This document shows, piece by piece, positions 23,689 to 31,425 of a stretch of DNA of 32,809 nt. The position numbers and the translations under genes were made by a program. The notes beneath the pieces are model-generated. The model did not search any database. It was not told where the DNA came from and saw only the letters and a list, made by a program, of their open reading frames with translations. Source of the stretch: Nitrospirota bacterium (GTDB taxonomy: Bacteria; Nitrospirota; Thermodesulfovibrionia; Thermodesulfovibrionales; UBA1546); the NCBI GenBank assembly GCA_016212165.1, contig JACRGY010000081.1, positions 1-32,809 of the forward strand, written 5' to 3'. How positions within the stretch are numbered: the first letter of the stretch is position 1; each line of letters opens with the position of its first letter.

Positions 23689-24096
23689 TTATTCTTTCAC
23701 AGCGATAGCGACTTCTTTTATCTTCCCTTCCTTTATTAAAAAACCTTTAACTGCCGGTTCGCTTTCTATCAGGCTCACGATAATGTAAATGGAGTCCTCA
23801 TAGGATGCAAGGTTTAAATCTTTTGCAGACGGATAAGCCGGAGAAGACGGATGGGAATGAAAGATTGCGAGCATCTTCAGGTTGTTTTCCCTGATATCTT
23901 TCATGGCCTTAAACTGCTCTTTCGAGTCCATAAAATAACTTACAGGCGATTTTTCGATATTGGCCATTTTGTAAATCTTTGAGGCTTCATTGCCGTTTCC
24001 TGCAAGTATGCCGCATGCCTCATTCGGAGAGGCATCTTTGCAATGAGAGATTAACTCGTCAAAAATATCTTTGGGAATATAAAATTCATCCTTCAT
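23689..24096 (-). CDS. JAMM/Mov34 metalloprotease (Mec/QbsD-like)
   Basis: A 135-aa zinc isopeptidase-type protein with a complete JAMM site: Glu26 in NEACGIL, His80-x-His82 in HSHP, Ser90 and Asp93 in SAKD. Bacterial relatives cut after Gly-Gly of ThiS-like carriers, releasing cysteine in the CysO-Mec pathway or trimming a C-terminal tail in the QbsE-QbsD system. The carrier two genes downstream has such a tail. It follows the TPR gene by 5 bp and precedes threonine synthase 2 by 87 bp. Confidence 0.92.
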   Translation of the reverse strand: MKDEFYIPKDIFDELISHCKDASPNEACGILAGNGNEASKIYKMANIEKSPVSYFMDSKEQFKAMKDIRENNLKMLAIFHSHPSSPAYPSAKDLNLASYEDSIYIIVSLIESEPAVKGFLIKEGKIKEVAIAVKE

Positions 24097-24101
24097 AATA
24101 A

Positions 24102-24608
24102 TTAATCCTTAGCCTTCTGGCTCTTAAGCGCCCTTATCTTCTCAAGCGTATCCTGATATGTCTCTTTTTTCAAGGGGTTAAGCTCAATAGCCTTTAATGC
24201 CAGAGACTCAGCCTCATCAAGCTTTTCTTTTTTTGTGTAATAAAGCCACGCCAGATTATTATACGCGTCTGCGTTTTTGGAATCTTTTTTTATCGCTTTC
24301 CTGTAATATCTTTCAGCCTCATCAATCTCGTTCTTTTGAAAATAGATATTGCCCATGTAGAGATATGCAGAAGGAAGTTTCCCTGACGCCTCTTTATATT
24401 CCTTCAGGGCATTGTCAAGCTCTCCTTTTTTCTCGTAAGCAACTCCAAGGTTTATATGTTCCTCAGGAGTCAGGGGGTCTTCAAGGACGATTATGCGGGG
24501 AAGAGCGCAACCGGACAAAAAAAGCTGACAGATGACAGCTATCAGCAAACAGCTAATAAAATAATTTCTTGCTTTAGAGCTGAACGCTGAAGGCTGAATG
24601 CTGATCAC
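24102..24608 (-). CDS. TPR-repeat lipoprotein
   Basis: A 168-aa envelope protein if started at the GTG at 24608, whose GTGA overlaps the upstream stop; an ATG at 24650 would add 14 polar residues and put the lipobox at Cys48, unusually far in. The lipobox is LSGC, followed by about three TPR units (EHINLGVAYEKKGELDNALKEY, AYLYMGNIYFQKNEIDEAERYY, AYNNLAWLYYTKKEKLDEAE). Codons for the signal peptide run through nine heptamer units of a repeat array. It belongs with the PA2778/PA2779-like genes just upstream. Likely a protein-protein scaffold. Confidence 0.8.
   Translation of the reverse strand: MISIQPSAFSSKARNYFISCLLIAVICQLFLSGCALPRIIVLEDPLTPEEHINLGVAYEKKGELDNALKEYKEASGKLPSAYLYMGNIYFQKNEIDEAERYYRKAIKKDSKNADAYNNLAWLYYTKKEKLDEAESLALKAIELNPLKKETYQDTLEKIRALKSQKAKD
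24524..24606. repeat. Inverted heptamer arrays inside a signal-peptide region
   Basis: Five 7-bp units at 24524-24558 (GCTGACA, GATGACA, GCTATCA, GCAAACA, GCTAATA) and four at 24579-24606 (GCTGAAC, GCTGAAG, GCTGAAT, GCTGATC). They lie in the start region of the TPR lipoprotein gene without breaking its frame. Confidence 0.72.
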
Positions 24609-25174
24609 TTCTTTTTTATCAGCAGTGTCCAGAATTTTGTCCTTTCCCATGTTTTTAAAAAATCTTTTTCTGCGATAAACACGGCTTTTTCTTTTCCTGA
24701 ATTTGCTATGACGCCGCGTTCATTATATCCGATAATAACCATAAAATGATTTGACTGCAACACCCAAAAACCGTAATCAACCAGCACTACAAGCGGATAG
24801 CCTGCATCTATATTTTCCCTTAGGCTGTCCATTCCTCCTGAGTATTGCTCTGCAAGCATCCCTTTCCTTTGGGGATAAATAACCATATCAAGGTCAAGGG
24901 TGCCTCCGGCAGGCTTACTGTATATCTCCTTTGCAATTTCATCAGGGGTTATGCCGGCATTCCAGTAGTTCATCACGCCTGCCAGAGATGCAGGGCCGCA
25001 CTGATATGCCTCCTGTGCAAAGAAAGGGACATTTTCTATGATATGGATTTGGTTGTTTATCGGTATATTACTTGTGGTAGCGCAGGAATAAAGAAAAATT
25101 ATCAGGTTAAGGCTGAGGCTAAGCATGATAAAATTCTTAACCTTAACCTTAACCTTGTCTTCAAATACTGCCAT
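24605..25174 (-). CDS. PA2778-family cysteine peptidase, C39-like lipoprotein
   Basis: A 189-aa predicted lipoprotein (lipobox LYSC, Cys31) with an intact C39-like site: VPFFAQEAYQCGPASLAG (Gln54, Cys59), NHFMVIIGY (His) and a following Asn in VIANSG. The substrate is unknown. In pseudomonads the PA2778 and PA2779 genes are adjacent, as here. The ATG at 25174 has no good SD and its first codons include a hexamer array; Met17 (25126) is an alternative start that gives a cleaner lipoprotein signal. It overlaps the TPR gene at the 3' end. Confidence 0.82.
   Translation of the reverse strand: MAVFEDKVKVKVKNFIMLSLSLNLIIFLYSCATTSNIPINNQIHIIENVPFFAQEAYQCGPASLAGVMNYWNAGITPDEIAKEIYSKPAGGTLDLDMVIYPQRKGMLAEQYSGGMDSLRENIDAGYPLVVLVDYGFWVLQSNHFMVIIGYNERGVIANSGKEKAVFIAEKDFLKTWERTKFWTLLIKKK
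25103..25158. repeat. Inverted hexamer arrays at the start of the PA2778-like gene
   Basis: AGGTTA, AGGCTG, AGGCTA, AGCATG at 25103-25126 face CTTAAC three times plus CTTGTC at 25135-25158. The arms can form a stem of about 20 bp with few mismatches. The repeat encodes the Lys-Val-rich start and part of the signal peptide. Confidence 0.72.
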
Positions 25175-25175
25175 T

Positions 25176-25568
25176 TTATTTTGTTACTATAACTCTCTGG
25201 CCGGTAAGCTGAAGCAGCACAACAACGAGCACAGCTATTACGAGCAATGCGATTATCACTCCGAGAGCATCGCCTCCGACTTTGATGTCGTCTATCTGAA
25301 GGGCTAATTTGTGTATCTGCTGGTCGCTGAGATTGCCCAGCCTGGCCTGTATCTCATCCTGAGTAAGGCCGAATTTCTCAAGCCTTTCGCTGACCATCTT
25401 CATCTCAATGACTTTCTGAATCTTTTCAAGGTCAGCAGGCCTGTCTGCCTGCGACATGGCAATCATCGCTGACGGCGCAAGGCCTGCATCAGCCTTCGGC
25501 GTAATTCCTATTATGAACATTGCAATGATCAAATACCATGATATATGTCTCATCAATGGCATACTCAT
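25176..25568 (-). CDS. PA2779-family protein
   Basis: A 130-aa membrane-associated protein: signal or anchor at about residues 6-28, a helical middle (RPADLEKIQKVIEMKMVSERLEKFGLTQDEIQARLGNLSDQQIHKLA) and a C-terminal membrane segment (about 100-122). This layout matches the PA2779 family, which is paired with PA2778 cysteine peptidases. ATG 25568 is preferred over GTG 25577, because GGGAGG is 8 nt before the ATG and directly abuts the GTG. One base separates it from the next gene. Confidence 0.82.
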   Translation of the reverse strand: MSMPLMRHISWYLIIAMFIIGITPKADAGLAPSAMIAMSQADRPADLEKIQKVIEMKMVSERLEKFGLTQDEIQARLGNLSDQQIHKLALQIDDIKVGGDALGVIIALLVIAVLVVVLLQLTGQRVIVTK

Positions 25569-25603
25569 GTTATTCACCTCCCTTCTATATAGAGTTGTAA
25601 ATT

Positions 25604-27700
25604 TCAGCTTTTATTTTTTGTTTTTTTAAGATGCGTTAAGGGCATTTTGACTGTGCTGCCCTTCGGAATCATCTTAATGCTCTTTATGTCTTCATTCAAA
25701 GCAATAAACTCGCTTAAAAAAACATTCAAATCTTCATCCCTCAGGGTATAGCCATGTGCCTCGATAAGCTCTATCAAAGGCGTGTCCTTTTCAACTGCAA
25801 CTGTTACAATATTTTTTATGTTTGACGCCTCAGGTTTAGCGCTTGATGCCTCATCCTCAGGTTTATTTTTTTCAAGCCTCTCTTTGATTGTCTTTACCTT
25901 ATCCTGAAATTCCCTGGTAACGGCATCTGCCTCCTCCTGATTGTTTATAACATGAGGAGTTACCATTAGCAATAGCTCTGTTTTGTTAAACTTATCCGTA
26001 GTGGTTCCAAAGAGATAGCCAAGTACTGGTATTTTGCTCAAAAATGGAATCCCTGATCTGCCTTGAGACTTTGATTCTGTTATCAAACCGCCCAAAACAA
26101 GAGTGTGGCCACTTTGAACTACAGCGCTTGTCTTAGCCTTTCTCGTCTTAAAACGACTAAAAGATTGGCTAGCAACTGTCACATCAGCTCCCAACTGGCT
26201 TACTTCCTGTGTTACATCGAGGGTAACGCGATTTTTTTCTGTTATGTGAGGCTTCACAGTCAAAAGAGTTCCAACTGTTTTATACTGAATCTGTCCCGAT
26301 GAAACAAGAGTGGTTGCGCCTGTTCCGGTAGACGGCTGCTGAGTCAATCCGGTTGCTATTGGGACCTCATCACCAATCTGTATGCTTGCCTCTTTATTAT
26401 CCATTGCAAGTATATGCGGGCTTGCAAGAACATTTACATCCTCCAAAGTTGAAAGGGCATTCAGCAGAATGCCAAATCTCTCAGGTTTAATAACTGAAGC
26501 GAAAGGGCTTGTAGGAACTGATGCAAGTGAACTTCCAATACTTGAACTAATACTGCCGGATGGGTTAAAACCGGTTAATGATGAAAGAGACTCGCCTCCA
26601 GCGTGTAGCCTGCCTTTAAGCAGCCACTCAATCCCCAGTACTGTCTTATCATCTAAGGTTACCTCTGCTATCAGCACCTCTATCAAAACCTGCTTTACAG
26701 GCACATCAAGTTTTTTCAAAACCTCAAGTATGGCAAGATAACTCCTGGAATTAGTTTTGATAACAATGCCGTTTATATCTTCATAAGCAGTAATGGTTAT
26801 CTCGCCTTCAACTTCGCCGGGCAGTCCTTCCGCCGTAGCAGTAGTTACAGTGCCCTTGGGCAGGCCCGGAAGCGGAGAAGTCAGCCTTGGAGAAGCTGAC
26901 CTGTCTTTCTTTTCTGCATACAGGCTTTTCAATATTTCTGCAAGCTTCTTTGCCTCTCCGTTCTCAACATAATAAACAAAGGTCCTTATGGACTCGCGGT
27001 CCACAGACGATATATCAAGGGCCTCAAGCACTTTCATGAATTTGACAATTCCCGCAGGAGGCGCGGTAACTATCAGAAGATTGGTCGGCTCATATACAGT
27101 AAGGTCTGTGCCGCGGGGCATCAGGTTCCTGAGGACGTTAACGATATCATTTGCCTTAACATATTCCAATGGTATTATCTGCGTTATAAAGCTCGAATCA
27201 AGCTGCAGCTTAACATCCTTGCCTATCTGAACAGACACAGGCTGCTGTTTTGCTGTATCTATGGGCACAATCCTGTAAAGCGTTCCATCCTTGACTGCAG
27301 TAAGCCCGTTTACCTCAAGGATGGTCTGGAATATCTGGAAAAGGTCTTTAACAGGAAATTTCCTGTAAGACTGGATAGTGACCTTCCCTGAAACTCCTGC
27401 TCCGATTATGTAGTTAATATTAAGAAGCTCTCCGATAGTGGATATAACGGTCTCTATATCAGCCCCGTCAAAATTCAATATTACATATTTTTCCTCTGCC
27501 TCTTTCTCAACCCTGACGCCTTCAACTTTTTTTGTCTCTTTAGCCTCCGGGGGTTTCTCCGGAAGTTCGGGCAATTTAATATCTTCAGAAGGCAACAGGG
27601 CCAGGTCTGTTTCTTTCGCCTCCTCTTTTGTTGCCTGCCCTGGCGCACATGACCCAAGCAGGAAAACAACCAGAATAGCTGCAATAATTCTCAAGGGCAT
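25604..27700 (-). CDS. gspD: Type II secretion system secretin GspD
   Basis: Outer-membrane channel subunit of the type II secretion system. The 698-aa lipoprotein has lipobox LGSC (Cys18), a Pro/Glu-rich linker, an N0 domain (ILNFDGADIETVISTIGELL, about 73-145), N1-N3 repeats to about 330 and a secretin core ending in FLSKIPVLGYLFGTT (about 565-580). Residues about 630-698 form an extra domain after the core (VAVEKDTPLIELIEAHGYTL...), unusual in GspD. The lipidated N-terminus suggests self-targeting without a separate pilotin. It lies 3 bp after gspC. Confidence 0.94.
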   Translation of the reverse strand: MPLRIIAAILVVFLLGSCAPGQATKEEAKETDLALLPSEDIKLPELPEKPPEAKETKKVEGVRVEKEAEEKYVILNFDGADIETVISTIGELLNINYIIGAGVSGKVTIQSYRKFPVKDLFQIFQTILEVNGLTAVKDGTLYRIVPIDTAKQQPVSVQIGKDVKLQLDSSFITQIIPLEYVKANDIVNVLRNLMPRGTDLTVYEPTNLLIVTAPPAGIVKFMKVLEALDISSVDRESIRTFVYYVENGEAKKLAEILKSLYAEKKDRSASPRLTSPLPGLPKGTVTTATAEGLPGEVEGEITITAYEDINGIVIKTNSRSYLAILEVLKKLDVPVKQVLIEVLIAEVTLDDKTVLGIEWLLKGRLHAGGESLSSLTGFNPSGSISSSIGSSLASVPTSPFASVIKPERFGILLNALSTLEDVNVLASPHILAMDNKEASIQIGDEVPIATGLTQQPSTGTGATTLVSSGQIQYKTVGTLLTVKPHITEKNRVTLDVTQEVSQLGADVTVASQSFSRFKTRKAKTSAVVQSGHTLVLGGLITESKSQGRSGIPFLSKIPVLGYLFGTTTDKFNKTELLLMVTPHVINNQEEADAVTREFQDKVKTIKERLEKNKPEDEASSAKPEASNIKNIVTVAVEKDTPLIELIEAHGYTLRDEDLNVFLSEFIALNEDIKSIKMIPKGSTVKMPLTHLKKTKNKS

Positions 27701-27703
27701 CGT

Positions 27704-28198
27704 CTATTTACCTCTGTTTTTTATAGTCTTTATTCTCTCAAGGCTCAATAATATATTTTCTTCATTCCATCTCAACTCGACACTCTTCTGCTGAACATCC
27801 AGGACATCCACATCATCGAGCCTGTCGCCTTTTCTTGCAGCAACAGCCTTGGCCTTGTCTTTCTCTATATAAGCAACATATTCTCCGAACTGGTCCAGGA
27901 TAATTCCCTTAAGATTCATATCCGGCCTTTTGGGCGGTTCTGCAGCCTTGCCCTGGGGCTGCTGGGGTTTCGGCTGTACAGGGCTTCTGGTGGAACTGAA
28001 TAAATTGTTATCCACTATTTCCCTGCCCCATGCCGCCTCAAAAACCTGCAATGCTTTTTTGCCGTTATTTGCAGCCTCCCTGCCGCTAATCTCAACACTC
28101 TCCAGGGGAGAGTATATTATTGCCTCTTTATACATATCAACAGATAAAACTAACACAGCAAGACACAAAAATACTAATATAACCCACCGTATTATCAT
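27704..28198 (-). CDS. gspC: GspC/PilP-like inner-membrane protein
   Basis: A 164-aa bitopic protein: one membrane segment at about residues 5-22, a Pro/Gln-rich linker, then an HR-type beta domain (MNLKGIILDQFGEYVAYIEKDKAKAVAARKGDRLDDVDVLDVQQKSVEL). That domain links the secretin N0 domain to the inner-membrane platform. There is no PDZ domain, so it is a short, PilP-like form. Start ATGA overlaps the gspM stop. Confidence 0.82.
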   Translation of the reverse strand: MIIRWVILVFLCLAVLVLSVDMYKEAIIYSPLESVEISGREAANNGKKALQVFEAAWGREIVDNNLFSSTRSPVQPKPQQPQGKAAEPPKRPDMNLKGIILDQFGEYVAYIEKDKAKAVAARKGDRLDDVDVLDVQQKSVELRWNEENILLSLERIKTIKNRGK

Positions 28199-28725
28199 AA
28201 CTTCATCAGCCCTGAAACCTGAATCCTTATTTTCAATTCTCCGGGCGTCTGTATATTCATCACGCCTATGCTTAACCTGTCTATCCTGATAAGCTGCTTG
28301 CTTGCGTCTGTCTGCTTCAAAAACTCACCAAGCTGGATTATTCCTCCGCTGGCTTCGAGCTGAATCGGGAGGTCAGCATAGTGTTTATACTTTACCACAG
28401 ACAAAGGCTTAATTGAGAGTATTTTAATCCCTGATTTTTCAGCCATGTCCTGCACATAGCCCTGCATTTTTGCAAAGGCAAGGGACTCGTTTTTATCCTG
28501 AAAAGCATTTGCCTCCAGGGCCTCGACTTCCTTTACTGCAGCATCAAGCTCAGTTTCTGCGTTCCCTGTGCTTTTAATAAATGTCTCGTATTTCCGGAGC
28601 GAAGCGTACTTTACCTGGAGCAACTCTTTCATTTCAGCTCTTTTTCCTGCAAGCGGCATTACAAAAAAAACATGCGCGGCAATTATTGCCATTATAATAG
28701 CCGATACAATAACTGATTTTTTCAC
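28195..28725 (-). CDS. gspM: GspM/PilO-like assembly platform protein
   Basis: A 176-aa bitopic inner-membrane protein: N-terminal membrane helix (about 4-23), coiled coil (about 30-95) and a ferredoxin-like periplasmic domain (IKILSIKPLSVVKY to the end). This is the PilO/GspM layout, which pairs with the PilN-like half of GspL. It overlaps both neighbours by 4 bp, so the platform subunits are translationally coupled. Confidence 0.82.
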   Translation of the reverse strand: MKKSVIVSAIIMAIIAAHVFFVMPLAGKRAEMKELLQVKYASLRKYETFIKSTGNAETELDAAVKEVEALEANAFQDKNESLAFAKMQGYVQDMAEKSGIKILSIKPLSVVKYKHYADLPIQLEASGGIIQLGEFLKQTDASKQLIRIDRLSIGVMNIQTPGELKIRIQVSGLMKL

Positions 28726-29981
28726 CCTGCAATCTCCAGCCTTATCGAAAACTTTTCCTGGCCGTCCTGCGGCAGAATCGGAGACACAAACTCAACTTTT
28801 CTGAAAAGTTTAGATTTGCTGAGAGGCTCTATAATGCCTGCAGCTCTTTTTGCAAACCCTTCCATATCCACCTTGCCCTTTTCATCAACAGACATGCCGG
28901 TAAGCCACACATCTTTCGGCAAGACCCTGCTCAACTCAGCAATCACTCTTATATTAAGATTTCTTTTCCCCTGGAACTCATGCAGCAACCTTCGCTTTTC
29001 ATAAATGGTTTCCATCTTTTTCCTTGTCTCAAGCGGGCCTGACGCCCTGTTTTTAATCTGTTCTATTTTCTTTTCAGTATTGCTCAATGCGGAATAATCC
29101 TTGTAATAAGAATATATTTCAGTGAAAAAGAATATCGCAACTGCCAACGCTGTCATTGCGCCTATTGCATAAGGATAATAGTCTTTCTTTACAGACAGAA
29201 GGCCTGCCGGCATAAAATTCATTTCAACCTTTGACTTTTTCAGGGCAGAGAGGGCAATTGCATTTGCCGGAGACAGGGCAAAGGTCTTTGCATTCAGCTT
29301 ATCTGATACTTCGGCATCTGGATGGCCGGAAATATATATGTCCCCGCCAACAGATGCGGCAAGGCTTTCAAGCTCAGATGCGGCATCCTTCCCCTTCAGA
29401 ACAGCCTTAAACAGAACAGGCATATTGCCTTTTACCCCTGCAAGGCAATATGCATCCTCAGATGTGTATATAAAAACCGCATCCTTAATCTTGCCTGAGG
29501 CAATAAATTCATTCAGGCCCTCTATGAAGGAACACCTTACGCCCGCAAGCTCTAATCCGGAATCCCTGGCAGCGCCAAATAATCCGTTAAGCTTGTCCTT
29601 TCGTATTGACAGGACAAGCGTTCGCATCCTGTTTTGTATTTTTGAGATAACCGCGAAATCATAGATATACTCCTCAGGCGGCAGCGGCAGGTATTTTTCC
29701 AATTCATACAGGATGGCATTTTTCATGTCAGCCTTTGACAAGGAAGGCATATCAATAAAATTATGGGAAAAACTGCTGAAATTTAATCCGATAACCAGGC
29801 TGTCAGCCTTATAGTCTTCCTTTAATCTGCGGAAGGCCTCCTTGAAGGCCAATGTTCTCTCCTGCCCAGGCAGGGGCAGCTTTATATCCTCTGATTTAAG
29901 AGGTTTTATGATTCCTATTTTTTTGTCAACAACAGAGACGCTTAAAAAAGAATCTTCTAAACTAACCCCTGCGATTCTCAA
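28722..29981 (-). CDS. gspL: GspL-like protein (PilM-PilN type fusion)
   Basis: A 419-aa assembly-platform protein. Residues 1-245 form an actin-like cytoplasmic domain of the PilM/GspL kind (MRIAGVSLEDSFLSVSVVD, YELEKYLPLPPEEYIYDFAV), which would contact the GspE ATPase. A membrane helix follows at about 265-285, then a PilN-like coiled coil and periplasmic domain (LRVLPKDVWLTGMSVDEKG). GspE, F and G are not in the window. It overlaps gspK by 20 bp. Confidence 0.85.
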   Translation of the reverse strand: MRIAGVSLEDSFLSVSVVDKKIGIIKPLKSEDIKLPLPGQERTLAFKEAFRRLKEDYKADSLVIGLNFSSFSHNFIDMPSLSKADMKNAILYELEKYLPLPPEEYIYDFAVISKIQNRMRTLVLSIRKDKLNGLFGAARDSGLELAGVRCSFIEGLNEFIASGKIKDAVFIYTSEDAYCLAGVKGNMPVLFKAVLKGKDAASELESLAASVGGDIYISGHPDAEVSDKLNAKTFALSPANAIALSALKKSKVEMNFMPAGLLSVKKDYYPYAIGAMTALAVAIFFFTEIYSYYKDYSALSNTEKKIEQIKNRASGPLETRKKMETIYEKRRLLHEFQGKRNLNIRVIAELSRVLPKDVWLTGMSVDEKGKVDMEGFAKRAAGIIEPLSKSKLFRKVEFVSPILPQDGQEKFSIRLEIAG

Positions 29982-30918
29982 TCTTCTCCCTCCAGTAAAC
30001 AGTCTGCATGTCGAATCCCTTAAGCGCCGGAACCCTCCTCACTATGGACGTTATTTTAACTGCCTGCCTGTTTCCCTTCATGGCTGCTGTTACCTCTATC
30101 CTGAAGTCATAGGATACGGTCCGGTAAAGGCCCGGGGCAAGGTTTACAGGTATCTGCCTGGCGCCCCCAATCTCTTTTGTCCTCTGCTTAAATATCGCGT
30201 CAATGACATCACTGCCTGTACCCATCATCTCCAGAACGTCTCTGGAAACAGTATTTATATTAATGCTGCCATCTCCTGAGGTTGTAATCAGGTCATACAT
30301 CGGCCTGATATCTTTAGACCCGTAAAGATACTCCGGCTTGAATCCTTTCACAAGCAAAAGTTCCTCTACGCTGTCAAGGTTGCGGTTTTTAGCCTTATAC
30401 GGAGGGTCAAGGGATTCATAATAATCATCCTCTGCCCCTGAAAGATGATGGTCCTTTTCAGCATCTCTCCAATCCATTATACAATCTACGATTTCCTGCT
30501 GTGAATCAGGCGGCATCCCGGCATAGTCAAGGACCTTTTTAAGCCTCGTCCCGTCGGCAAAATTTATATTTACTTTCGAGCCCTCATCCGTTATCTTTAT
30601 TTCAATCTCTGCCTCATCTGTCACCCTCTTGCCGGTTACAGGCTTTGTATCCTTATCAATATACAGGTTACCGTCGGCATCAATATAGTCAACCATGTTA
30701 TCCTTGTCCGACAAGAGATAGCCCACTGCCTCCTGATACCCTGACATGGCAAGATAATACGCCTTTGTTTCTTCCTTGAAATTTCTCGTGCTTGCATTGC
30801 CCCATCTGGTTGAAAACGAAAAACTCATTGCTATAACGCTCAACATAACAAGAACCCACAAGGTCATCAGCAAGGCAATGCCGGAGTTGTGCGGGGCAAT
30901 ACTGAAAAAGGATTTCAC
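29962..30918 (-). CDS. gspK: Type II secretion minor pseudopilin GspK
   Basis: A 318-aa prepilin-type protein with a short leader ending HNSG before IALLMTLWVLVMLSVIAMSF. It lacks Glu at mature position 5, as is usual for GspK. The helical domain inserted between the pilin halves contains DGTRLKKVLDYAGM and CIMDWRD, followed by acidic DxD-rich segments fitting the family's metal site. GspK caps the pseudopilus tip with GspI and GspJ. It starts 2 bp after ilvN, so secretion genes are joined to branched-chain amino-acid genes on one transcript. Confidence 0.9.
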   Translation of the reverse strand: MKSFFSIAPHNSGIALLMTLWVLVMLSVIAMSFSFSTRWGNASTRNFKEETKAYYLAMSGYQEAVGYLLSDKDNMVDYIDADGNLYIDKDTKPVTGKRVTDEAEIEIKITDEGSKVNINFADGTRLKKVLDYAGMPPDSQQEIVDCIMDWRDAEKDHHLSGAEDDYYESLDPPYKAKNRNLDSVEELLLVKGFKPEYLYGSKDIRPMYDLITTSGDGSININTVSRDVLEMMGTGSDVIDAIFKQRTKEIGGARQIPVNLAPGLYRTVSYDFRIEVTAAMKGNRQAVKITSIVRRVPALKGFDMQTVYWREKIENRRG

Positions 30919-30920
30919 TT

Positions 30921-31409
30921 TTATTTCTTTTTTACACCTTCTCTCGTAATGGCAACTTTTCCGGTTCTTACAAACTCTTTTATGCCCATAGGCCTCATAA
31001 GCTCCACAAAGGCCTCTATCTTCTTTTCATTGCCCGTAATTTCGATGGTGTATGTCTTCTGGCTTGAATCAACTATCCTACCCCTGAATATCTCTGTAAG
31101 ATTAAGCACCTCTGCCTTATTCTCCTGCTTTGGCGAAACCTTCAATAGAACCATCTCGCGCTCAACATGGTCAAGCTCTGTCATATCAGTGACCTTTATG
31201 ACGTCAATAAGCTTATTAAGCTGTTTCGTAATCTGCTCTATGACCCAGTCATCGCCGGTCGTTACTACTGTCATAATGGACACCTGCGGGTCAATGGTTT
31301 CCCCTACAGAGAGGCTCTCAATGTTATACCCTCTTCCGCTGAAGAGTCCTGATATCCTCGAAAGCACTCCGAATTTGTTCTCAACTAAAACAGAGATAGT
31401 ATGTCTCAT
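30921..31409 (-). CDS. ilvN: Acetolactate synthase small (regulatory) subunit
   Basis: A 162-aa regulatory subunit of acetohydroxyacid synthase, which condenses pyruvate in Val/Leu/Ile synthesis. The N-terminal ACT domain is clear (HTISVLVENKFGVLSRISGL, GRGYNIESLSVGET) and the C-terminal domain follows (EIFRGRIVDSSQKTYTIEIT). ACT domains mediate valine feedback in this family. It is 16 bp downstream of ilvB. Confidence 0.96.
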   Translation of the reverse strand: MRHTISVLVENKFGVLSRISGLFSGRGYNIESLSVGETIDPQVSIMTVVTTGDDWVIEQITKQLNKLIDVIKVTDMTELDHVEREMVLLKVSPKQENKAEVLNLTEIFRGRIVDSSQKTYTIEITGNEKKIEAFVELMRPMGIKEFVRTGKVAITREGVKKK

Positions 31410-31425
31410 GCCTTCACCTCAGCCT

